In this document: positions 22,626-32,210 of the stretch, piece after piece | Position numbering within the stretch: the stretch's first letter is position 1 | How the letters are laid out: every line of letters starts with the position of its first letter | NCBI GenBank assembly: GCA_014529385.2 | Contig: CM043965.1 | Coordinates: 59,180,933-59,244,932 of the forward strand | Direction of reading: 5' to 3' | Source of the DNA: Adiantum capillus-veneris | Taxonomy: Eukaryota > Streptophyta > Polypodiopsida > Polypodiales > Pteridaceae | Length of the DNA: 64,000 nt | Translations under genes and position numbers: made by a program | The notes under the pieces: generated by a model | What the model saw: the letters and a program-made list of their open reading frames with translations, nothing else | Database searches by the model: none | What the model was told of the DNA's origin: nothing

Positions 22626-23153
22626 TCTACGTAAGTTCATAATGCTGACTGGGCATTATTTTCACCTCACCTAATATAAGCTAAGCCAACGTTTTAATTC
22701 ATCCAACAAAAAGTATAAGCCACGACAGCGTTTTAAGTCAGCAAAAGCGACGCACCTCTCAGCAATACGTTTTCAGCCAGGATTTGGGTTCCTTTTGTGA
22801 GATTCAAGGCAGCATCCCCTCTTCCTCTCTCCATCACCAAGCTTTCTCTCTCTTACTCCTCGACCAACTAAGTGTTGGTTAGTACTCCTCGGCCAACTAA
22901 GCGCTGGTTAGTACTCGGAATAGCAGATAAACACAATTAAGTTCAGAACAGAAAAGAAAAAAAAATTCAAGCTTGACCTTGCTACAGAGATGTATATGTA
23001 TTTGGGTGTGGCTGGGTTAAGGTATCTGGTTGTGGTGTATGTAGTTGTGGTTTAAGGAGTTTCCTTCAGCTGTGAAAATAGTATATCAGTATGAGGTGCT
23101 GTCATCAATTGCAGATTCAATCTAGACAGATTCTCTGGTATATTTTTTGAAGA

Positions 23154-25340
23154 TGGTTCGTACTCAGAATCGGGAGCAGCACCTCCAGTCGGAGGAAGAG
23201 TCCTCTGCCTCCTCTAGGGATAACATCGACAGTAAATCAGACTTGCCCATAGTTTAGAGCAATTGTCCGAAGAATCTTCCAAAGAATCGGGAGCAGCACC
23301 TCCAGTCGGAGGAAGAGTCCTCTGCCTCCTCTAGGGATAACATCGACAGTAAATCAGACTTGCCCATAGTTTAGAGCAATTGTCCGAAGAATCTTCCAAA
23401 GAAGATTCACCCCAATCAGTCACTGCTGGCAAGGTCACCAATCTCTAGGTGCCTCGCCCTTTTGGTGCCATCTTGAAGGTACCCTTACTAATGATCTATC
23501 ATTTACAGGCGCCAAACCCGGCACTCAAAGATGTGTTCTCTCACCAGCAAATGATACACCTGGGTCTCCAAAATTTGGCTCAAGCCGGTTTGTCCTGCAC
23601 AATCTCCAGTGTCAAGCTGAGTGCCCTCTTGCTTACTTTTCCACAACTACATGGAATTACACTTACAGTGGAGGATATCGGACATGCTATGGGGATATTG
23701 AATGTGTTGGCACCTTTGCCCGCCACACCTCGGAAGACATTGCAAATGCGTGCCAAGAACTGTTGCTGCAGTCACATGCAGACTATCACAGGAATCAACA
23801 ACTATATTCAATTTTATCGTATTATTTTTTACTACAACACCGGAAAGAGCAGTAGTCCCATCTTCTCCAGGTTCTCCAAGAATATGAGATGCTTTTTTTT
23901 TTGTCTTTGCCACTGTCTGCCGTATCCATTTCACCATCTGCTGTTTAGGGCGCTATAGGACAGGGCAAATCGATTTCGGACTCAACGTAAAGGAAAAGCG
24001 GAGAGGTTCAATTGCTATGCAGCCCCTACTATGTATTGGGTAGTGCAAATTATGCAGCAAAAGGCAGATGCAACCGCTATTCTAACTCTGCAAGATGAAG
24101 CCAAAGAACAAGACCATTCCAAAATGGCCAAAGGGAAAGGCACCTTCCGCAACAGGACAAAAGTACAAAAAGATTCGACAGATAAGCTAGCAACACTACC
24201 CTTCTCTGAATCACAGGTTAAAATCTCTGACGTCAATACTGCAACACCAAGAGTGAGCATGACTACTTCTGTGGCCACCTCTACTTTTACACCACCTCTT
24301 GTGAGTAGTGTTGCAGGTACCAAAACACACGCTCCATTTGTGTCGGCTCCATTTGTGTCGACAGTACCACCTACTACTCCTCTTAGTGCAGGGGCACATA
24401 GGGATACTGCAGGGGTTTCTAGCTCTGGGACACCTACCTCTGGGCAACCTGACATGTTTGCCAATTTTGTGCCTCAAGCCGACAGACTTTTAGATGCGGA
24501 CAGAAGAGCCATTTCAACAATTATGGATGCAACCATCTCATTGCAAGGTACCAACGGTCTACATCGCGCTGTCTATGACAGTATGCAAAGGGAAGTGCGC
24601 AGCCACCTTCAACGATCGATGGATAGGGACATGTTAATTGCTCAGGCTCAAGATCGCATAAAGATTCTCACTCAAGAGGTAGTGGACCTCAAACATATTT
24701 TCCGCACTCAACAAATACAGTTAAAAGAGGCAAATGATATGGCCGCAGTTCAGGACCTTTCTCCTATGGTACATATAGTGTGTCCCTCATGTGCCAAATA
24801 CCAATCTATATCCATTTCACAAACAGCTACAGCTACAACTACAACTCTGGTTTATACGCAAGTTCTTGCTATGGCAGGACAGATACAGACGGATGTTTCC
24901 AAAGCCCATTCAGGGGACTCTCAAGGATGAGAAAACAAATCCTACCACTATGGAGTCTAAGCCAACAGGATTGGCTTCATCATAGTTTCATGGACCCTCT
25001 ATGGTCTCCCCCTCCCAGTCCACCTCTTTCCCTCAACACTTCTACAGGTTCCCTGGATTCTAATCACCTGTTCCACCCTCTCAGCCTACTCAGTCTTTTC
25101 CTAGGTTTCCAACTGTCCCACCTTCTCAGCCTACTCAGTCTTTTCCTGGGTTTCCACCTGCTCCACCTACTCACCCTACTCAGTCTGCTGTTGCTCATGG
25201 GGTGGCCACTCCATATCCAATGTACCCTCCTCATCAGGGCCACTACCCCCCACCATACACATGGCCTCCATCTCCTTACCCACCTTTCTACCAGCCTCCT
25301 CCTCCTCCGCCATCATACCACCAACAATAGATATCACCTT
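23154..25340 (+). pseudogene. Inner gypsy 3' extra coding region
   Basis: From the ATG at 23154 (MVRTQNREQHLQSEEESS) coding-like sequence runs through several frames to a proline-rich end. The best open part is 24031-24930 (299 codons): a Ser/Thr/Pro-rich stretch, then a helical, probably coiled-coil segment with RRAISTIMDATI and AQAQDRIKILTQEV. The tail near 25090-25330 repeats PTQSFPxFPP-type units and ends in a run of prolines. No known domain was recognised. Position after pol suggests an additional ORF; a captured gene or second gag is also possible. Confidence 0.5.
23166..23399. repeat. 117-bp tandem duplication
   Basis: Two head-to-tail copies (23166-23282 and 23283-23399) appear identical. 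Each carries the same in-frame TAG, so the nonsense change preceded the duplication. Confidence 0.9.
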
Positions 25341-25432
25341 TTGGAGTTTTACCAGTAGTAGACCTGGTTGCCGATCTTTCAGTTCTTTAGTTCCGCTCTC
25401 CGGGACGGAAAGCGGTCTTGTGGCAGGCAACC

Positions 25433-25992
25433 TGTAGTAGCAGGCTACAATGTCACTTTCATAGGACAATTAGTACAGTTTGGACTTTACAGTTGGTCTT
25501 TGGTCTGATCGTTTCACACTGGATGGACTCGCTGGGCTATGACACGTGGCAGGGATACGGTGGTTTAGTGGACATCGTGGCTAGGTCACCACCGCCACCC
25601 AGTGGAGATAGACTTAGATGCTTTCATTTATGAGCCGTTGGTGGCTCTTTATGGTTGTATATATGAGTAGTAGCGGTTTGGTCAGGATCATCTTGACGTA
25701 GTCGTCTAGAGTGAGTCAATACACACAACACTCACCATCCCGGCACATTTGAGCCTCGACATCCCCATTGTACCTATGAGTCCTGGGCTGGAGCTGAGTG
25801 TGCTGCCACACCAGAGTTTGTATCAGTTCTTTGAGATAGTCGAGTCATATGTTCCGGTCTGCTGTTGTGTCTTTGTGAGCTCAGTTGATGTCTATTGTTT
25901 CCTTTCTTTTCTGTCTGTTTGAGTGAGATTGTCACACACATTGCATTGAGGACCACCCAGTGTAGATAGCACGACACATTATCCGTGCTACA
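25433..25992 (+). repeat. 3' LTR of inner gypsy element
   Basis: It pairs with 18315-18866, with a 3-bp TAG duplication near its start and a few short indels. Confidence 0.93.
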
Positions 25993-26504
25993 GAGATATG
26001 ATAAACTCATTGTTGGCCTTTTCTAATTCTATTTTAGTTGCATGCAACTCCATCATCTGGAGGGCCAAACGATCGAGCCTAGGCCTTTTTCCCGGGCCTC
26101 GATTAGTTGACCCATAGCATTGACCATTGTATTCCAACCAAACATCATTGTTGCCACACAACCATCTATTATGGCATTCAAATCTTTTTGAGATGCTTCA
26201 TATGATATAAAAGGTGTGGGATAAGGCATGATGGACTTATCTAGTTGTTGTACTACGAGTGTGCCGTGGAGTTGGCTTTTGTTGCGGGCTCTGTAGTTGG
26301 TATGGTTTCCTCAGCTCAACTGGTGGTGCTAGAAGTGCTAGCTAGGTCTGAGGCGCACCTTGCCCTTGTGTATCCACTAATGGGGCTTGTTGGGTTTCAA
26401 CAGTTGTTTGTTGTGTCTTGTCTGGCGAGGTCTGGGCTAAATCAATGGGTTGATATGCAAAAGCCCCTTTACCTGTGGTCTGTTCCGCTGGTTTGTTTGT
26501 GCAA
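25993..26504 (-). pseudogene. Outer gypsy 3' extra coding region, proximal part
   Basis: On the minus strand, segments such as PLVDTQGQGAP, then NAIIDGCVATMMFGWNTMV and IELEKANNEFII can be read across frames. The sequence continues at 18314 after the inner gypsy insertion. It is similar in style, though not clearly in sequence, to the helical region of the inner element's 3' ORF. Confidence 0.5.
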
Positions 26505-28033
26505 GATGTTTATGATTTCCTTCAATTGGAAATTTTTCCAGAAGACTGGTCCTAGAATAAGAAGAAGGCTCTGAAGTTTACCATCATTGCTGAGCACTTT
26601 ACAGACTAGAAATTGATGGTGTACTTCGCAGATGTGTGCCAATGAAAGGAAGAATGCAAGTTACTACTGAAGCTCACAATGGAGATGCATTAGGACACTT
26701 CTCGATTGATATCACATATAAGAAGATTCTTCAGGCAAGATTGTGGTGGTAGACTATGATGGAAGACATTTTCTTTGTCATATTTGCCAGAGAATGGGAA
26801 GGCCAAGACTAGTCAATATGACACCATTAACTCCATTATATCCACTGGGAATATTTATGAAATGGACTCTGGATTTTATGGGGCCATTTCCAAGGAAGAA
26901 TAACATCATCATGGCCTTACGAGATAACACTGCTAAGTCAACAACTATATTCTTGTATGAGAACATTATATGCAGATATGGGTATCCAATTGAGATTGTC
27001 TCACATCAAGAAACACATTTCATGAATGAAATTCTTCAGATACTGACTAAGATCTTTTCAGTTAAACACAGAAAGTCTACACCCTACTATCTTAGATGCA
27101 ATGGGCAGTAATAAAACTATCAAGTCCATAAGGAGCCACACCAGTGGGATACTAAACTCTAGACAACGCTTTGGGCTTATCGGCGGACTACATACAAGGT
27201 TACTATTGGCATGACACCTTTCAAAATGGTGTATGGTACAGAGGCAGTAGTTCCAATGGGGCTTGCCATTCGTAGTCTTAGACTGGAAGTTGAACATGGA
27301 ATAAAATTCTACCAAAATCCCAAGCAGAGGTTGGATGTGCCGTTACAGCTAGATGAGATCAGACATATGGCCATGCTAGAACAGGAGGTAGTCCAACAAA
27401 GAAGGAAGCATTGGCATGATAGTAAGATCAAGGTCAAAGAATTCAAGAAGGGTGATTAACATGGTCTGGACCCTATGAAGTTGATTGGGTATTTTATAGT
27501 GGAACGATCATATTAAGAGACTTGTATAGATTATTATTGCCTAAATGAGGCCAAGATTTAGCTATATTATGTCAGATCAAAAGAAATCCCAGTAACACCA
27601 AAACCAGAAGACCCTTCTGAATCAGAAATTGAACCTCTGAATTTCTTCCACATCAAACCAATTAAGGAGAGGTGTCAGACACTAACTAAGCATGTTGAGG
27701 ATTTCAATATAACTCTAAATTAGACACGATCCACATCAGTAAAGTCTGACAACCTTAACGGTTATAAGCAATCATTAACCTAGGGCAAGAGAACATCAGC
27801 ACAAGTTGATCTGAGAACATCAGAAACTGGGACCAACACCTCCAAGCCACCCAAGAAGCAGAAGACATCGACTCTACTGACTAAGTTCAAGCCAACTGTA
27901 TTTTGAAATAATTCAGCATTTATTGGCTTATCCCTTAACGATGCTTTTGAACAATCCTCTATGCTTTTGGAAAGGAAGTCTTTTGAAAAGGAAGTCTGCA
28001 CCACAATGCATTTTCCTTCTTGTGGAAAATCTT
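26505..28033 (+). pseudogene. gypsy integrase segment in inverted orientation
   Basis: On the plus strand, opposite to the surrounding element, lies a gypsy integrase: the pre-zinc helical region (YDFLQLEIFPEDWS), GHFSIDITYKKILQ, CHICQRMGRPR, the catalytic-core start WTLDFMGPFPRKN with the first Asp, IVSHQETHF where the second catalytic Asp of the usual SDQGTHF is His-preceded Ser, and TPYYLRCNGQ with no visible Glu. The segment TPFKMVYGTEAVVP and a charged C-terminal extension follow to about 28033. Several stops are present. In an inverted module the integrase start should face the 3' side of the outer element, and this is what is seen. Confidence 0.8.
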
Positions 28034-28328
28034 AAATTCAAACTCCAGTAGGAGATTAGGAGATTCAATTGATTTAAAGCAAATGAAGCGGAGAATCAAG
28101 GGCGATTCTCCAACGTTGGTAAAATTTGAAATCGCCAGATGAAGGTGAGTTTACTGCCGCCCGTCGCCACAACAACATGAGTTCGCGCTTGTGAACCTCA
28201 GTTTGCATGGGAAAGGTGGGCGTCAAACCTAAGTTCGCATGGGTAAGGTGCTTTCAATGCAGTGCGTGGCATTTGATAGCGGTAGGGGCTGTCGTTGGGA
28301 AATTCCTCCCGCAGTCAACGCTTACACT

Positions 28329-28442
28329 GGTCGCGCAGGCAGGAGGTGTTGCCGTGAGGTATTGGTCGCGCAGGAAGGAGGTCTTGCACGAGAGCAACGC
28401 ACACAGTGGTCGCGCAGGCAGGACGTCTTGCCGTGAGGTATT
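28329..28442. repeat. Three iteron-like direct repeats upstream of Rep
   Basis: Units start at 28329, 28364 and 28408, each beginning GGTCGCGCAGG. The first and third are 35 bp and differ at two or three positions; the middle one is 44 bp with a divergent end. They lie about 400 bp before the Rep domain. Confidence 0.8.
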
Positions 28443-28468
28443 CAATTTACATAAAGCAAGTTGAAGCA

Positions 28469-28600
28469 GTTTTATTTGCCTGCAGTGACACACAATGTGA
28501 TTCATTTGCTTTAAATCAATTAAACACAGTTTTATTGTGCCTGCAGTCACACACAATGTGATTCAATTCAACAAAGTTTTATTTGCCTACATTCACACAC
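28469..28600. repeat. Second set of three direct repeats
   Basis: Units start at 28469, 28529 and 28576 and share GTTTTATT, GCCTGCAGT (GCCTACATT in the third) and ACACACA. The first two also share ATGTGATTCA. Spacing is 60 and 47 bp. Confidence 0.75.
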
Positions 28601-28605
28601 AGGCT

Positions 28606-28782
28606 ATGCAATTTGATTTGCCTGTAGGAGATTCATTAAGAGAAATTAAGCGAGGGCAGTTGGAGGTGTTTCACGCAAACAAAAGGCAACCGGTGATTCA
28701 AATAGAGGAATTAGTTGCAGCAACGAGAAAGTCTCGAAGGTATAATTTCATGAATCAGCTGCTTGAATGTCGTGCTTGGTAA
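28606..28782 (+). CDS. Short ORF upstream of Rep, possible lost first exon
   Basis: The ATG at 28606 opens a 58-codon frame (MQFDLPVGDSLREIKRGQLE). It ends at a TAA overlapping a donor-like GGTAAAAT. It is in a different frame from the Rep ORF, and the nearby acceptor sites tested do not join it in phase, so it is either a separate small protein or the first exon of a frameshifted transposase. No known domain was recognised. Confidence 0.35.
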   Translation: MQFDLPVGDSLREIKRGQLEVFHANKRQPVIQIEELVAATRKSRRYNFMNQLLECRAW

Positions 28783-28841
28783 AATTTGTGAAGCGTGGTG
28801 TGGTTCGATTGGTTTGTGTTTATGAGGGTCCAATGCTGTAG

Positions 28842-30358
28842 AAAGCTGTACGTTCAGTTGGTGATATCGGGGATGCATCTACCTCTTTGGTCCGTAGGGG
28901 TAGACCTAGGAAGACCGAGGAGGAGTTGTCGGAGGCTGAGAGTAGGTGTCCGAAGAGGCTTTTCGAGCTAAGTATCACTATCTCCGTTGGGAGGGCGGAC
29001 GTAGACATTGGCTTGCTTCCTGTGCTGAAAGAATTCCTAGAGAAAGAGACTATTGGTGGAATGTGTTCTGTCGAGCGTGGCGGAATGGTATTCCACTTGC
29101 ACTTCCAAATGGTCGTGCGTATTATGTCCACATCTATTATAGCGGTCAACAAAAAGGTGAAAACATACTTGGGATGGGATAGAGAATCGCCTGTGGGTGC
29201 CACTGTTCTTTGCAGGGCACTAAAGCAAAAGAAGATGCACACATTTCAGGGGATGATTGGTTATTGCATAAAAGACGTAGGTAAAGATCATTTTGAGAAT
29301 GTTGGCCACAAAATATCTCTTGATGACATTAATAAAGGGATCAAGCTTTACACGCTTCATGGGGCAGACGACCTGAAGAATAAAGTCTGCTTGACAAACA
29401 CCAATGTGTTTGATAGGGATTTCATGTATTAAAAATATAGTTTGAATCACCTTTTTGGTCATGACTTTCTTAGTACTTTGCACCACATGATTAAGAGCGG
29501 TAGGTAATATTCGTCGTCCACTTGGATCACACCTTACCAAGGGCGTGGAATGGAGCAACGAAAAATTGCTGCTGTATGGAAGTGCATGGCATTTCCGAGC
29601 ACAATTACGTACAATGACATACTCGACATTTTTGTACTCCAAGGTGCCACTCATCCCCGTCTGGATTGGTTCCTGAACAGATGGCAAAACAATGAAAGGT
29701 ATTCCATTAGCTGCTCCTCTGTAATGTGACGGCCTAATTATTGGTGTTATTATTTCTCTTTATGAACTGCAGGGAGCAAGGTGAGAATACGGCAACGAAG
29801 GAAGTGGTGAACATATCTGATAGCGAAGACGACGATATTGACACTGGCATTGGAAGTGACTTTATTCCGCTGCTGAAGAAAACTAAAACTGACGTAATTG
29901 CATGCTAGGTACGTTGCTACAATTTCATTTTGCTGTATTTTCTTTGTTTGTCGATCACTGTTTCTTTTATATGTTGGCTACCGTAGGTGCGAGCGATGGA
30001 GTCAACGGAGCATGTGGAAGCCGAGGGAACGCAAACGGATATGAGTCAACATGACAGTGTAGACGATGCAATATTTCAAAGATTAGAGGACGTGCCGATG
30101 CAAATCTGGTGACAGCTCCATGGTGGAAATGCAGACGACAATGATACTCTCCGTGCTTGCATAGTCAAGTGCACACAGAGTGTCAAAGACATGTTGCAGG
30201 ATGTGCAGCTTAACGCTGCTGATGTTCAGGTTGCAGAAATGCAGCAACAAATAAATGCATTGTCAAGGGAAATAGTTTCTTTCAAGTCACAATTGAATAG
30301 GTTGAATGCAATAGTTGTTAGACTAGGGAACATAGCATCTAGAAGTTTCCGCTTGTAA
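28842..30358 (+). pseudogene. Rep-class HUH endonuclease (Replitron-like transposase), three exons
   Basis: Exon 1 (28842-29698) encodes an AT-hook-like RRGRPRK, a motif I candidate KRLFELSITI, the metal-binding HUH box FHLHFQ (His codons at 29094 and 29100), and the catalytic box GYCIKD with Tyr at 29262-29264, 54 residues after the second His. This layout is that of single-Tyr Rep proteins, which nick and rejoin single-stranded DNA. Exon 2 (29773-29908) carries VVNISDSEDDDID, an acidic SUMO-interacting-like motif. Exon 3 (29987-30358) is probably coiled coil. Introns of 74 and 78 nt have GT-AG ends and keep phase. In-frame stops at 29430, 29505, 29906 and 30110 make it a pseudogene. No P-loop helicase follows, unlike Helitrons and viral Reps. 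Confidence 0.65.
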
Positions 30359-30679
30359 CACCTACAATATTGTTTATAGCAATGGGACATTTGCAATTTT
30401 CTTTTTGGGCTATATTCTTACACTTATTGACAGAAGAAGTTATTGTAATTGTTGTGGTTATGAATTTTAAGCAATAATACACTCTTTTTATCATCTTCTC
30501 TTTTCAGAAAGTTTCCGTCGTTTTGTCTCAAGAAATGAAAATCGCCTTGCAAACCGTTGCCGTGGGTTGTCTTGTAATTCTTAAAAATTAATGCAATTGT
30601 CTATGGTCTACTGCTTGGATTTAAAGATGAGAATCTTGAAAGATATGAATTTCTTTTACGCGAAGCGAGTAGGTTGGCG

Positions 30680-31002
30680 AGTAAGTATAGCAAGACCACC
30701 CATCTGATTAGTCTTCCTTATATAAGTTGTTTGTTGATCAGAAATAACAGAGCTTGGTGATCGACATAGAAATGGAATAATTTGCCAAGTAGATAGTGCC
30801 TAAACTTGGTAGCACTGAATACTATTCCCATTGCTTCTCTCTCAGTTGTATAGTATCCTTGTTCAGTTGTACTGAATATGTGACTGGTGAAGTAGGCTGG
30901 TGGGTAGTTCGTCTTCTCATCAGGTTGGGCCAATATGGCTCCCATCGCCATTCCAAAAGCATCCACATGCACATGGAAAATTACATCCCAATTCGTTGGC
31001 AA
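30680..31002 (-). pseudogene. Outer gypsy RNase H
   Basis: The segment reads FHVHVDAFGMAMGAILAQ, YYTTEREAMGIVFSATKFR and FYVDHQALLFLINK, the usual gypsy RNase H order. A stop falls near 30718 and homology ends at about 30680, where the Replitron-like region begins. Confidence 0.88.
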
Positions 31003-31289
31003 AGGACTGGCTTCCTACTAATCGCATCCTTTAAGCATTGGAAATTCTGCTCACTTTCATCAGTCCAGATAAACTTGTTTTCTTTCTCCGTCAGTTCATG
31101 TGGACGCAATGCCTTGGCAGCAAACATGTGAACATACCTCATGTATAAGTTGTTATAACCCAGAAAGGAACTCAATTTAGATACCGTTGTTGGTGCTCTG
31201 GCCTACTACACACGCTTGACTATATCATTTGCCATTTCAATCCCATTTCTGAACACTATGGGTCCCAAAAATTGTCCCTTCTAAGTGAT

Positions 31290-31960
31290 TCAGACATATC
31301 CTCTTCTCTTTGCACTTCTCAAAGACCATTTCCAAAATAATAAGTGCATTTCTTTAGTGGAGAAAACAATAAAGTCATCCATGAATATGGCCAAGAACTT
31401 ATAAAAAAAGTCACAAAAAATTTCCATCATACATCTTTGAAAGGTCGCTGGAGCATTACACAATCCAAATGGCATAAACAAGTACTTAAATGCTCCCCAT
31501 TCAGTGATAAATGTAGTTTTGGCTCAATCCTCATGTGCAATCTTCAGTTGATTGTAGCCATTGTACCCATCCATAAAGTTGTACATCTTGTGGCCTACAA
31601 TCTCATCTCTGATCGTATTTGTAAAAGGTAATGAAAAAGGATCCTTAATTGTCTGAGAATTCAGCTTCCTGTAGTCCACACACACTCTCAGTTTTCCATA
31701 ATATCAATCTCCTCCTTGACTTTCTTGGCATAGTTAGGATTCATTATGTACCTCTGTAATTTTTCTGGTATGGTATCTAATTTGCGGGCACACCTCTAGA
31801 TCTACGCATTTCAAATCAATATGTTCCTATGCGAATACATCCTTGTATTTTTGGAACAGTACCTTTGCCTTTTCTTTACTCTCCGGCTTTAGATGCTTGT
31901 TGATTTTGATCATTCTAGGATTTTTCTTTGAGTCGAGACTCCACTCCTCAACCTCTTGAT
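31290..31960 (-). pseudogene. Outer gypsy reverse transcriptase
   Basis: Fragments in three frames give LRVCVDYRKLNSQTIKDP, NFMDGYNGYNQLK, LFMPFGLCNAPATFQR and the catalytic box FMDDFIVFS at about 31370. The N-terminal linker (LFQKYKDVFA) lies near 31840. Stops and shifts prevent expression. Confidence 0.9.
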
Positions 31961-32008
31961 CATGGGGAAGCAACCAATTAGGCCCTCCTTTTCAAAACTA
32001 TTCTGAAT

Positions 32009-32196
32009 TGTTGGGGTATAGGCGTCTGTGCCTTGCCCGGCCGCCCAAAGTCTGGGCGCCCACTGACTTGTATACCTTATACATAGCATAAGTGTATAGG
32101 GGGCTGCTCACTCTTTGAGTCTCCCCACCCATATCTGTGTCGTGTGTCTCCTTCTCTCTCTCACTCTCCGTCTGTGGTGCTCCCCGATCCCCTTCA
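32009..32196 (+). repeat. 5' LTR of deleted copia element
   Basis: It begins TGTTGGGGTATAGGCG and ends CCCCTTCA. It contains the short CT-rich insertion relative to the right LTR. Confidence 0.93.
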
Positions 32197-32198
32197 AT

Positions 32199-32210
32199 TG
32201 GTATCAGAGC
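32199..32210 (+). promoter_or_regulatory. Primer-binding site, initiator-Met tRNA type
   Basis: The sequence TGGTATCAGAGC directly follows the LTR, as in most plant copia elements. Confidence 0.93.

Larger units (their letters stand above)
18315..25992 (+). mobile_element. Ty3/gypsy element nested in the outer gypsy, lacking protease and integrase
   Basis: LTRs of about 555 bp (18315-18866 and 25433-25992) are flanked by the exact duplication GAGAT (18310-18314 and 25993-25997). Inside are a primer site (TGGCGATCAC), a repeat-rich leader, gag with four zinc knuckles, RT and the start of RNase H. RNase H runs into a C-rich tract at 22448. No protease is present between gag and RT, and no integrase after RNase H. 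A 3' extra coding region (23154-25340) follows. It is related to the element at 58648-61103, which still has a protease. Confidence 0.92.
28129..30545 (+). mobile_element. Replitron-like Rep/HUH DNA transposon, decayed
   Basis: A Rep-type HUH endonuclease gene (28842-30358) with a single catalytic Tyr and no helicase sits between gypsy RNase H (ending about 30680) and the inverted integrase (ending about 28033). Upstream lie two sets of short direct repeats. Replitrons (Craig 2023) are eukaryotic elements with a Y1 HUH transposase, short terminal direct repeats and high copy number in non-seed plants, which fits. The ends given here are only a candidate: the 8-bp AAATCGCC occurs at 28129-28136 and 30538-30545. 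True ends lie between about 28034 and 30680. Confidence 0.6.

Noticed and set aside
28946-29182. Alternative plus-strand frame over the Rep domain
   Set aside because: It overlaps the frame carrying the HUH and YxxK motifs and has no known motif of its own.
28842-30358. Helitron or integrated single-stranded DNA virus
   Set aside because: There is one catalytic Tyr, no RepHel helicase and no viral SF3 helicase or capsid gene, and the gene has introns. A Replitron fits better.
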